A DNA stretch of 64,000 nt, taken from assembly GCA_910589595.1 (NCBI GenBank), contig CAJUTM010000003.1, positions 1 through 64,000 of the forward strand, written 5' to 3'. Numbering within the stretch: position 1 is the first letter of the stretch; each line of letters begins with the position of its first letter. Under the pieces are notes generated by a model. It had not been told where the DNA came from. It searched no databases and saw only the letters and a list, made by a program, of their open reading frames with translations. Below, one piece after another: positions 8,462 through 16,445 of this stretch. A program made the position numbers and the translations under genes. This stretch comes from an uncultured Eubacterium sp. (lineage in GTDB: Bacteria; Bacillota; Clostridia; Lachnospirales; Lachnospiraceae).

Positions 8462-9037
8462 TCATTTCCGCGCAGGCAGTGCGCATTCATAATCGTGTTG
8501 GCTATCTTTCTTCCGGTTCTCTTTGGGCTTTACCAGATATCCCCGCTGTGCCAGTTCGGTTTCAATATCATCTAAGATGTCACTGGTTTCGGCGGATATC
8601 GTATGATAGTGATAATCGGAAGTGACATTTTTCAACAGCGTGGATTTGCCGCTGTGCAGTCCGTGGATAAATTCTCTCACATCCCGTCGTGAGCGGATGT
8701 GCATCTCTGCTTCAATGCGGCCGTATAATTTATGATTGACAAATACATTTTCCACAGCGCCGCCCTGGTCCACGATGCAATTGAGCTCGTCTTCGGTCTG
8801 CTCGTCCGTATGACGGCACTTGAAAGTGCGCACGAGAGCAGAAGAGGATTTTGGTGATACTATATAGCCGCGATTGGTGGAGACAATCTCCGCATTTGCG
8901 GAACGGAGCAGAGCGATGTCTTGTACAATGACTTGGCGGCTTACGCCAAATTTGCGGGCAAGGGCAGCTCCGGATACCGGCTGTTCCTGCCGGGCGAGAT
9001 AGTTTATGATATGGGCTCTTCGTTCTTCTCCGGACAT
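8462..9037 (-). CDS. niaR: Niacin-responsive transcriptional repressor NiaR (YrxA-like)
   Basis: The 191-residue protein has an N-terminal winged helix (HTH_11, residues about 5-60, GAALARKFGVSRQVIVQDIA) and a C-terminal 3H domain (about 75-170) with its conserved histidines (KCRHTDEQ, VFVNHKLYGRIEAEMH, FIHGLHSGK, SDYHYHTIS). This matches NiaR, which represses NAD biosynthesis and niacin uptake genes when bound to niacin. It lies downstream of nadC in the same transcription unit, which gives a feedback loop through the operator at 12150-12160. The start follows AGGAGG. Confidence 0.92.
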   Translation of the reverse strand: MSGEERRAHIINYLARQEQPVSGAALARKFGVSRQVIVQDIALLRSANAEIVSTNRGYIVSPKSSSALVRTFKCRHTDEQTEDELNCIVDQGGAVENVFVNHKLYGRIEAEMHIRSRRDVREFIHGLHSGKSTLLKNVTSDYHYHTISAETSDILDDIETELAQRGYLVKPKENRKKDSQHDYECALPARK

Positions 9038-9047
9038 ATTTTTCCTC

Positions 9048-9902
9048 CTATTCTACAGGATGCAGGTTTTTGAGCGAAATATCAAGAATTGGCGCCGAAT
9101 GGGTGAGGGCGCCGCTGGATATGTAATCGACTCCGAGGTCAATCAGCTTTGCCACATTTTCTTTTGTGACGTTGCCGGAGCATTCTGTCTCGGCGCGGCC
9201 GTCAATGATGCGGATGGCTTCTTTCATGTCGTCGGCCGGCATATTATCTAACATGATAATATCTGCGCCTGCTTCTACGGCCTCGCGAACCATATCGAGA
9301 TTTTCCACCTCTACTTCAATTTTGCGCACAAACGGGGCGTAATTTTTTGCCATTTCAACGGCGCGGGTAATGCTTCCGGCGGCGCCAATGTGGTTATCTT
9401 TCAGCAAAACGCCATCGGAAAGGTTGTAACGGTGGTTATAGCCGCCGCCTGTTTTTACGGCATACTTTTCAAAAATGCGGTTGTTTGGCGTCGTCTTTCT
9501 CGTGTCCAAAAGTTTTGTTTTGGATTCTTTCAATAAGGAGGCGATACTATGCGTATAAGTGGCGATACCGCTCATCCGCTGAAGGAAATTCAGCGCGGTA
9601 CGCTCTCCGGATAGAAGAGTGCGGATATCGCCGCGTACTGTAGCCAGACATTGCCCGTTCGTAACCTGTTCGCCATCCTTACAATAAGAGGTTACTTTTG
9701 TTGACGAATCGAGGAGAAAGAAAACGCGTTCAAAAATATCCAGACCCGCAATAATACCGTCTTCTTTTGCCAGTAATTGCACTTCACCGGTTTTTGCCTC
9801 CGGCATGACGGCGTTGGTTGTAATGTCTTCGCTCGTAATATCTTCTGCCAAAGCCTGATTTATCAGGTTGTCAACCGTTATTTGCATTGTTATTTTATTC
9901 AT
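9048..9902 (-). CDS. nadC: Quinolinate phosphoribosyltransferase (nicotinate-nucleotide pyrophosphorylase, carboxylating)
   Basis: NadC converts quinolinate and PRPP to nicotinate mononucleotide with release of CO2, the third step of de novo NAD synthesis. The 284-residue product has the full family pattern: EDITSEDITT near the start, LSGERTALNFLQRMSGIAT, TRKTTPNNRIFEKYAVKTGG with the phosphate-binding Arg and Lys residues, HNRYNLSDGVLLKDNH-like segment (here NHRYNLSDGVLLKDNH), EVEVENLDMVREAVEAGADI and IMLDNM. It overlaps the 3' end of nadB by 8 bp, so translation is coupled. The start follows GAGGAAC. Confidence 0.96.
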   Translation of the reverse strand: MNKITMQITVDNLINQALAEDITSEDITTNAVMPEAKTGEVQLLAKEDGIIAGLDIFERVFFLLDSSTKVTSYCKDGEQVTNGQCLATVRGDIRTLLSGERTALNFLQRMSGIATYTHSIASLLKESKTKLLDTRKTTPNNRIFEKYAVKTGGGYNHRYNLSDGVLLKDNHIGAAGSITRAVEMAKNYAPFVRKIEVEVENLDMVREAVEAGADIIMLDNMPADDMKEAIRIIDGRAETECSGNVTKENVAKLIDLGVDYISSGALTHSAPILDISLKNLHPVE

Positions 9903-11184
9903 TGTTGTGTTCCTCGCTTTCTATTTTTTCACGAACTATTTTGTGGTATTGTTCTTCGAGACGCTGCGTGTTTTTATATGTAGATAAATCCACATCCGCC
10001 AAATCCATTTCGGGAGCCGGATGGCCCTGCTGTACAATATGTTCTGCCGCCTTGCGGGCAAAGACAAGGCTTTCCAAAAGGGAGTTGCTGGCCAGCCGGT
10101 TGCGGCCGTGAACGCCGTTGCAACTGGTTTCCCCGATGGCATACAATTGTTCCATGGAAGTGTGGCTGTGTGAATCGACCCATATGCCGCCCATAAAATA
10201 ATGCTGAGCGGGAACGACAGGGATTGGCTCTTTCGTGCAATCATACCCCTCTTCCAGACAGCGTTGATAAATGTTCGGGAAATGTCCGCGAATGGTATCC
10301 TCTGCGATGGGAGCCATAGACAGCCATACAAAATCGGTGCCATCCTTTGCCATTTGTTCATAAACCGCTTTCGTCAGGCGGTCTCGCGGAAGAAGTTCAT
10401 CGGTAAAGCGGTTGCCGTTTTTATCTAACAGCACAGCACCCTCCCCGCGAACCGACTCGGAAATGAGGAAGCGGCGTCCCGGTGTTTTTGAATATAGTGT
10501 AGTGGGGTGAATTTGTACATAATTGATATGTTCTAAGCGGATACCGTGTTTCAGGGCAATGGCAATGGCGTCGCCGGTAATATGGCGATAATTGGTGGAA
10601 TGACGGTATAATCCGCCGATACCGCCGCAGGCAAGTATTGTCGTGTTTGCCGGAAGTGTGAAAATATCACCTGCGTCCGTCTTGGCGATAATGCCCTGAC
10701 AGCAATTTTCTCTTCCTATTATATCCAGCATAGTTGTATGTTCCCATATCGTTATGTTTTCCCGTTCTTTCACCCGCGCCAGCAGTTTTCCGGTAATTTC
10801 TTTTCCCGTAATGTCTTTGTGGAACAGAATGCGCGAATCGGAGTGGCCGCCCTCTTTTGTAAAAAGGTACTTTCCGTCCTCTTTTTCAAACTCCACGCCA
10901 TAATCAATTAATTCTTGGATGATAGACTGGGAAGAACGCAGCATTTCGTCCACAGATTCTACGCGGTTTTCATAATGTCCGGCGCGCATTGTGTCCTCGA
11001 AATAATGCTCGTAGTCTTCTTCTGATTTCAGAACGCAGATACCGCCCTGTGCAAGAAAAGAATCACTTTGGTCGGCGTCTGATTTTGTAATTATGGTGAT
11101 TTTCCTGTCTTTAGGAAGACAGAGTGCACAGAATAGTCCGGCAGCTCCGCTGCCGACAATTAAGATGTCTGTTTTATTCTTCAT
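9895..11184 (-). CDS. nadB: L-aspartate oxidase
   Basis: NadB oxidises L-aspartate to iminoaspartate using FAD, the first step of NAD synthesis. The protein starts with the dinucleotide-binding motif DILIVGSGAAGLFCALCL and has the flavoprotein signatures SFLAQGGICV, KEGGHSDSRILFHKD, CGGIGGLYRHSTN, YVQIHPTTLY, RFLISESVRGEGAVL and YAIGETSCNGVHGRNRLASN. At 429 residues it is shorter than the E. coli enzyme (about 540) because the C-terminal helical domain is largely absent, which is common in Firmicutes. It starts 11 bp after nadA, with AAGGAG upstream. Confidence 0.95.
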   Translation of the reverse strand: MKNKTDILIVGSGAAGLFCALCLPKDRKITIITKSDADQSDSFLAQGGICVLKSEEDYEHYFEDTMRAGHYENRVESVDEMLRSSQSIIQELIDYGVEFEKEDGKYLFTKEGGHSDSRILFHKDITGKEITGKLLARVKERENITIWEHTTMLDIIGRENCCQGIIAKTDAGDIFTLPANTTILACGGIGGLYRHSTNYRHITGDAIAIALKHGIRLEHINYVQIHPTTLYSKTPGRRFLISESVRGEGAVLLDKNGNRFTDELLPRDRLTKAVYEQMAKDGTDFVWLSMAPIAEDTIRGHFPNIYQRCLEEGYDCTKEPIPVVPAQHYFMGGIWVDSHSHTSMEQLYAIGETSCNGVHGRNRLASNSLLESLVFARKAAEHIVQQGHPAPEMDLADVDLSTYKNTQRLEEQYHKIVREKIESEEHNNE

Positions 11185-11195
11185 AAACAGCTCCT

Positions 11196-12104
11196 TTATT
11201 TGGCTAAAGCCAACATTTTCATCAGGGGAACATTGCTTGCCTGACGTAATTCTTCGTCGACCGTTACGGCATGTTCACCGGTTTCCAATACATGAACAAT
11301 CTGTTCAAGAGTAATTTTTTTCATATCGGTACAGCATTGTACTGGACGGGCTGAGTAGAAATGCTTGTCCGGATTTTTTTGCCGCAATTCGTAGAGAACT
11401 CCAATTTCCGTGCCGATAATGAAATCTTTTGCCTCGCTTTTGGTGGCGTAGTCAATAATTTCCGACGTACTGCCGGTAAAGTCGGCCAGAGCGGTTATTT
11501 CCGGACGGCATTCCGGATGGACGAGAACGGGCGCCTGCGGATGAGCCTCCTTTGCCGCCTTCACGTCGCTGGCGGCTATCTCGGTATGTACATGGCAGAA
11601 GCCGTCGTTAAAGATAATGTGTTTCTCCGGTATCTGACTGGCCACATAGCGGCCCAGATTTTCATCGGGAATGAAAAAAATATGTTGATTTGGTAATGCT
11701 TTTACAATCTTTATCGCATTGGAAGAAGTTACACAGACATCGGCATAAGTTTTCAGTCTGGCAGTTGAGTTAATATAACAGACAACTGCCAAATCCGGAT
11801 ATTTGCTGCGCAGTTCTTCAATGCGGTTAATGTCAGCCATATGAGCCATCGGGCAGTCGGCCGTCTCGTCCGGAAGCAGTACGGTCTTTTCCGGATTCAG
11901 GATTTTGGCGCTTTCGCCCATAAAGGAAACCCCGCAAAAAACAATTGTATCGGCGTCGACGGTCGTGGCAAGTTTACTCAGATAAAAAGAGTCTCCGATG
12001 TAGTCGGCAACCTGCTGCACCTCTTCGCGGACATAATAGTGGGCTAAAATTACGGCGTTTTTTTCTTTCTTAAGTGTCTCGATACGAGCTCTTAAATTAA
12101 TCAT
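11196..12104 (-). CDS. nadA: Quinolinate synthase A
   Basis: NadA condenses iminoaspartate with dihydroxyacetone phosphate to quinolinate using an oxygen-sensitive [4Fe-4S] cluster. The 302-residue protein has the AHYYVREEVQQVADYIGDSF opening, VFCGVSFMGESAKIL (first cluster Cys), VVCYINSTARLKTYADVCVT, VHPECRPEI (second) and RPVQCCTDMKKI (third). The start at 12104 is preferred over the longer frame because AAAGGAAAC lies 8-9 bases upstream and the N-terminus INLRARIETLKKEKNAVILA fits the family. It is the first gene of the operon and follows the promoter at 12137-12165. Confidence 0.95.
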   Translation of the reverse strand: MINLRARIETLKKEKNAVILAHYYVREEVQQVADYIGDSFYLSKLATTVDADTIVFCGVSFMGESAKILNPEKTVLLPDETADCPMAHMADINRIEELRSKYPDLAVVCYINSTARLKTYADVCVTSSNAIKIVKALPNQHIFFIPDENLGRYVASQIPEKHIIFNDGFCHVHTEIAASDVKAAKEAHPQAPVLVHPECRPEITALADFTGSTSEIIDYATKSEAKDFIIGTEIGVLYELRQKNPDKHFYSARPVQCCTDMKKITLEQIVHVLETGEHAVTVDEELRQASNVPLMKMLALAK

Positions 12105-12136
12105 GGAAAATGTTTCCTTTCTGTGTATTAGCACTT

Positions 12137-12165
12137 ATCATAACACAAAACCTGACAGGTGACAA
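12137..12165 (-). promoter_or_regulatory. Sigma-A promoter of the nadABC-niaR operon
   Basis: On the minus strand, TTGTCA (12160-12165) is separated by exactly 17 bp from TATGAT (12137-12142). The leader to the nadA start is about 30 bases. Confidence 0.75.
12150..12160. promoter_or_regulatory. Probable NiaR operator
   Basis: The palindrome ACCTGACAGGT lies in the promoter spacer and touches the -35 box, with further similarity outward (GTGACAAGACA). NiaR sites in Firmicutes are built from a similar CCTGTC/GACAGG core, and a NiaR gene is in this very operon. Binding here would block RNA polymerase. The assignment rests on recollection of the motif type, not on a matrix score. Confidence 0.55.
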
Positions 12166-12264
12166 GACAATTGCTCTTGCAGAGGGGCCAATAGTTACAA
12201 TAAAACATATACAATAGTGGTAATAAAATAGATAAAATCACACTATCTTGTATTTTTTAAATAG

Positions 12265-12293
12265 TAGACAGCTTTGGTAAGATTTGGTATAAT
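12265..12293 (+). promoter_or_regulatory. Promoter of the metalloprotease/FN3 block
   Basis: TAGACA (12265-12270), 17-bp spacer, TATAAT (12288-12293), about 35 bases before the next start codon and divergent from the nad promoter. Confidence 0.65.
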
Positions 12294-12327
12294 TATAAAA
12301 AATATATTAATAAAAGGAGAATGAAAA

Positions 12328-15135
12328 ATGAATAAAGTACAAAAGAAATTAATTTTTCCGGTGCTTTTTACAGTGCTTGTGTTAAGCAGTCTTTTTATGC
12401 ATGAAAAAGCATTGGCGGCAAAGGGCGATTTGAAAATCTACATTGGAAATGACAAAACGGCCAGACATCATCGGGCGCTTGTGTTAGGCAGTCAGTCGGA
12501 TGTTTTTTCATATGAACTGACAGTCGGGACGGTAAAAAAGCATGAATTTAAAAGCAGCGATGAGAGTATTTTTAAAGTAATTGATGATTCCGGCGGGAAA
12601 TGCAAACTGCAAACAGTAAAAGAGGGAACCGGCTGGTTGATTTTAAATGTAACAGATACAAAAGATAAGAAATACGAAGAAAAAGTCTATATATCTGTTT
12701 ATACTTCAATTAGTTCCCATAAAGCTGAATTAAATAAGGATAGTTCTGTTTATCGCGGTGCGTCTGTGAATGCAGGAGTAGAGAACAGCGATAATAAGGG
12801 AAATCTGAAGAAGAGCACAATTGTTTCTGTAATTGCCCAATGTAATGAGTTTTATTTGCTGAAGACAAAAGATGGGGCAACTTTTGATGACGGAAAAGAT
12901 ACCGGCTTTGTTAAGAAAGAGAATATTAATATTTTAGTAAATAGCATAAAATTAGATAAAAATAATAGTTCTCTTGCTAAAGGAGATTCACTTCAGATGA
13001 ATCTGGAAATTTCCCCCGATATAGCAGCGAATAAAGATGTTAGCTGGCAGAGTAGTCAGGAGAAAACAGGAACTGTAGATAAGAACGGAAAGGTTTTTGC
13101 GAAAGCGGAGGGAGTTATCTGCGTTAAGGTGAAAGCGAAAGATACCGGCGGTGCAGAGGCAGAATGCTATATAACGATTTATAAGCCGGTAACCGAGTGT
13201 AACGGAGTAACAAAGCAGAATGGGTGCGAGCTATACAAGAGAGGAGACGGAAAGGTTGTGCGGGGAACGATTAAGAAAGGCGCCAATGTTTCCGTTGTTG
13301 GCGAGTGTAAGGATTATTACCGGATAAAGGTAACGGATAATGTTTTTACGGACGGCGATACGGATTCGTATTGTTATATTGAGAAAAAGAAGCTGACAAT
13401 ACCGGTAACGAGTATACGTTTATCCCAAACTTCCGTAAAAATGGAGCCAAAGCAGAAACTGAAATTATCGGTTGCCATAGAGCCCGCTATGGCATCAAAT
13501 AAAACGGTTACGTGGAGTTCCAATAATAAAAAAGTTCTGAGTATTAACAGCAAGGGTGAGATGACTGCCAAAAAGATTGGTACGGCAATTGTAACTGCCT
13601 CCAGTTCGGATGGAAGTAAAACGGCACAATGCAAGGTTTCTGTCACGGAAAAGCATCAAATCAGTACTTATATTCCGAGACGGCCAACGATTACCGTAGA
13701 TAACTATTCCGACAAAAAAATAAAATTAACAGTTACACAAAACGAACCTTTTCAGGGCATGGTTTTGTATAATAAAAACAAAAAAATGGCGCAATATGCG
13801 ATAAAGCATGGCGGGAAAGTGAAATACCATGTGTATTATATTGATAAGCTGGAAATGGGCGAAAAATATAATCTAAAAATAAAAACATATAGCAAAAATA
13901 GCTCGAAAACAACGTATTCAAAGTTCAGCAATACAGTCAAATTCAGAATGGGGAAAATGGATTTTACAATCAATCAGGTAACACAAAATGCTGTTTGCCT
14001 TTCATGGAAAAAACTCAAAAAAGTTTCTTATTATGAAGTGAGCAGAAAGACAGGCAGGGGAGCTAAATGGAAAGTTATCGCAAAACCAAAACCGAAAAAG
14101 GATTCTTATAAGGATACTAAGTTAAAAACAAAAAAAGAGTATTACTATAGGGTTCGTCCGGTTTGGAAAGAAGAAAAAGGTGTATATAGCTCTTCGAAAT
14201 CAATAGGCCTTGTTTTATTTGGCAATGTGCAAAAGTATCTGGCAAAAAAATATCCACTCATCTGCATGAGCAAAAATAGGCAAATCAATACATATAACGT
14301 CAATGGGAAATATGTTCCTATTAAATATAAAATGGTAGACAATAAATTGGAGATTCATGTATATTTGGAATTTGTACAGTATACTAACAGTAATAAGAAA
14401 GACCGATACGGCGATTACATTTTTATGAAAAAAGAATCAACGGATTATGGGCGTATCAATAGGTTTAAGACGGGGATAACAAACGGATTTTCTGATTTGC
14501 AAATCATAGGAGGAAATGGCGACTTTAAAAAGGGGATTGATTTCCAGACGAAACTGATTATTCACGATAGGAAAGCAAAAGAAAAGTACAATGGGAGGCA
14601 GTTGTTTATTGAAGTCCTTATGGGAGGAGAATGCCCTGATTGTACGTCAGAGGGCGACCATTGGTATCATCATTGTACTGTTAATGGTAATGCGGATGAT
14701 TATGTGGAGTATAAGGATACATCAGTTATATTTATTCCCACGGATGAACAGGTGATGGCAAACAAAAAGAAAGGTTATAATATTCCTCACGACGATTTAG
14801 AATCGGTATGTGCACATGAATTGGGTCATGCCTTTGGCTTGGAAGATGCATATTATGATGATGTAAACAAAGTAGACCGCTGTGCTGAAAATAATGAAAC
14901 TGCAGTTTATTTTCGGCTAGGAGATTATGATAATCTAATGAAAAATAGTATTAGAGTTAATAGAGCTAAAGCAAATGATATAGAAATGATTCTTTTTGCC
15001 TATACAATGGGAAAAGGTTATCCGACTAAAGCCTTTCAATATTATAATAAATTTTATGACAAAATAGCAGAAGAAGAAAATAAAATATCAAAAGTAATTA
15101 TTGATACACACGACGAGCTAATTGAACAACATTAA
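12328..15135 (+). CDS. Secreted zincin-like metalloprotease with Big2, SH3-like and FN3 domains
   Basis: The 935-residue protein starts with a signal peptide (hydrophobic core LIFPVLFTVLVLSSLF, cleavage near ALAA). Repeating modules follow: SH3-like segments (about 130-205 and 290-350), two bacterial Ig-like Big2 domains (about 208-288 and 352-440, the second with TWSSNNKKVLSINSKGEMTA) and an FN3 domain (about 545-630). The C-terminal part carries the zinc signature HELGHAFGLED at about 830 followed by NLMKNS, which could be the Met-turn of metzincins. The third ligand would be Asp, as in snapalysin-like enzymes. It has no LPXTG or SLH anchor. The substrate is unknown; the neighbours are two FN3/Big2 proteins, the first only 11 bp downstream. 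Base composition is visibly A/T-richer than in the nad operon. Confidence 0.75.
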   Translation: MNKVQKKLIFPVLFTVLVLSSLFMHEKALAAKGDLKIYIGNDKTARHHRALVLGSQSDVFSYELTVGTVKKHEFKSSDESIFKVIDDSGGKCKLQTVKEGTGWLILNVTDTKDKKYEEKVYISVYTSISSHKAELNKDSSVYRGASVNAGVENSDNKGNLKKSTIVSVIAQCNEFYLLKTKDGATFDDGKDTGFVKKENINILVNSIKLDKNNSSLAKGDSLQMNLEISPDIAANKDVSWQSSQEKTGTVDKNGKVFAKAEGVICVKVKAKDTGGAEAECYITIYKPVTECNGVTKQNGCELYKRGDGKVVRGTIKKGANVSVVGECKDYYRIKVTDNVFTDGDTDSYCYIEKKKLTIPVTSIRLSQTSVKMEPKQKLKLSVAIEPAMASNKTVTWSSNNKKVLSINSKGEMTAKKIGTAIVTASSSDGSKTAQCKVSVTEKHQISTYIPRRPTITVDNYSDKKIKLTVTQNEPFQGMVLYNKNKKMAQYAIKHGGKVKYHVYYIDKLEMGEKYNLKIKTYSKNSSKTTYSKFSNTVKFRMGKMDFTINQVTQNAVCLSWKKLKKVSYYEVSRKTGRGAKWKVIAKPKPKKDSYKDTKLKTKKEYYYRVRPVWKEEKGVYSSSKSIGLVLFGNVQKYLAKKYPLICMSKNRQINTYNVNGKYVPIKYKMVDNKLEIHVYLEFVQYTNSNKKDRYGDYIFMKKESTDYGRINRFKTGITNGFSDLQIIGGNGDFKKGIDFQTKLIIHDRKAKEKYNGRQLFIEVLMGGECPDCTSEGDHWYHHCTVNGNADDYVEYKDTSVIFIPTDEQVMANKKKGYNIPHDDLESVCAHELGHAFGLEDAYYDDVNKVDRCAENNETAVYFRLGDYDNLMKNSIRVNRAKANDIEMILFAYTMGKGYPTKAFQYYNKFYDKIAEEENKISKVIIDTHDELIEQH

Positions 15136-15146
15136 GGGGGAAAAAC

Positions 15147-16232
15147 ATGATGAAACAGAAAATAAAAACAATTCTATTGACATTTATCATTTATTCATTG
15201 TTAATTGCGAACGGTAAAGACATAGCCGCAGCGGGAGGAGAAGAGCTGCCGCAGTCACCCCCTGCTTGCGATGGAATTAAAGTTATCCGCCATTCGTCTA
15301 CTTCCCTGCGCTTATCATGGAATCCACTTAAAGATATCGACGGTTATACGATTTACCAATACGATAAGAAGCGCCATACTTATAAACCAATAAAAAACAT
15401 AAGTGCGACTAAGACAAGTTGGATACATAAGAAACGAAAAAGAAACAGCGTGTACCGTTATCGGATTGCAGCGTATAAAAAATATGGAGAGAGGAAGATA
15501 ACAGGGCCGAAATCCATATGGGTCAGCTCCAAGGTTTATCAAAGAAATAAAAAGAAGATTAACGCCAGAGCGCCTAAGGTGAATAGGAAGAAGTGTTATC
15601 TCGGGCTTTGCTCTGGTTATCAGCTAACGGCCGAGAGCATTCCTGCAAAGTTTGGTTTGAATGAAGCAAAGAGAGTTTTTTCTCCGAAAATTCGTTGGTT
15701 TAGCAGTGATAAAACGATTGCCACGGTAAGTGCAAACGGACGCATACAAGCGGGGAAAACGGTCGGCAGGTGTACCGTTTATGCCGTTGCCCACAACGGA
15801 ATAAGAACAGGGATAACGGTTGAGGTGAAAAATTACGCTAAAGTGAGCGGATACTATAATTACGGTCCGAGACCGGAAGTGATAGAACTTATCTCAAATT
15901 ATACACCCCATATACAGAAGATTGCGGAGTACTTTTCAGTAAACAGGATGGCCTCAAAAGAAACACTGGAGATATCAATCAATGACAATGCTGAGATTGT
16001 ACTGTCAAATCCGGCAAAAGATGTAACGCCTGTCTGGAACGAGATAGAAGAACTTTTGGCAAACTATCCATATCCGATAAGTATAAAAGTTTTTCCGACA
16101 GAAATAGAGTTTAATTTGCGGGAGGGGCCATACCCCGGCTACGTTGCTTTTGTGTTTGATGATGATTGCCGTGAATTAATAAATCAACGTATTGCCTCCC
16201 ATTGGATAGCGTGTTGGTTTTACCCTATTTAA
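15147..16232 (+). CDS. Secreted FN3/Big2 protein, copy 1
   Basis: The 361-residue product has a signal peptide (TILLTFIIYSLLIANG, cleavage near IAAA), an FN3-like domain (about 40-130, SSTSLRLSWNPLKDIDGYTI then YRYRIAAYKKYGERKITGPK), a Big2-like domain (about 150-230, IRWFSSDKTIATVSANGRIQ) and a C-terminal region of about 130 residues that I do not recognise, ending WIACWFYPI. It starts 11 bp after the metalloprotease stop with GGGGGA upstream, so the two are probably co-translated and may act together at the cell surface. The paralogue at 16446-17531 has exactly the same length. Confidence 0.7.
   Translation: MMKQKIKTILLTFIIYSLLIANGKDIAAAGGEELPQSPPACDGIKVIRHSSTSLRLSWNPLKDIDGYTIYQYDKKRHTYKPIKNISATKTSWIHKKRKRNSVYRYRIAAYKKYGERKITGPKSIWVSSKVYQRNKKKINARAPKVNRKKCYLGLCSGYQLTAESIPAKFGLNEAKRVFSPKIRWFSSDKTIATVSANGRIQAGKTVGRCTVYAVAHNGIRTGITVEVKNYAKVSGYYNYGPRPEVIELISNYTPHIQKIAEYFSVNRMASKETLEISINDNAEIVLSNPAKDVTPVWNEIEELLANYPYPISIKVFPTEIEFNLREGPYPGYVAFVFDDDCRELINQRIASHWIACWFYPI
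15369..15895 (+). repeat. Homogenised direct repeat, copy 1 (527 bp)
   Basis: This block is identical, as far as I can read by eye, to 16668-17194 (offset 1,299 bp). Sequence on both sides within the same two genes differs at many positions, so the block looks like a gene-conversion tract rather than merely a young duplication. Confidence 0.85.
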
Positions 16233-16279
16233 AAGAAGTCGTTTATAAGAATATTTTGGGGAAGTTGTAATGCGAAGAA

Positions 16280-16435
16280 AAAGCCAAGGCTAATGATATG
16301 GAAATGATGCTTTATGCCTACAACATTACAAAAGGTTTTCTGGATAGCATTTTTCAACAGTATAAAACATTTAATGAAATCGAAATATCAAAAGTAATTA
16401 TTAATATTAAGAACGAGCAAGATGACATATGCTAA
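16280..16435 (+). pseudogene. Remnant of a second metalloprotease gene (last 51 codons)
   Basis: The frame KAKANDMEMMLYAY ... EIEISKVIINIKNEQ ending at a TAA at 16433-16435 parallels the C-terminus of the metalloprotease (RAKANDIEMILFAY ... ENKISKVIIDTHDEL). It sits just before copy 2 of the FN3/Big2 gene, in the same relative position as the full gene before copy 1. So a metalloprotease+FN3 gene pair was duplicated and the second metalloprotease was almost wholly deleted. There is no start codon. Confidence 0.8.
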
Positions 16436-16445
16436 GGAGGAAAAC

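Noticed and set aside
8128..12047. Plus-strand ORFs of 65-165 codons within the nad operon
   Set aside because: All lie opposite well-recognised nad, niaR and thioesterase codons and have no family similarity or ribosome binding sites.
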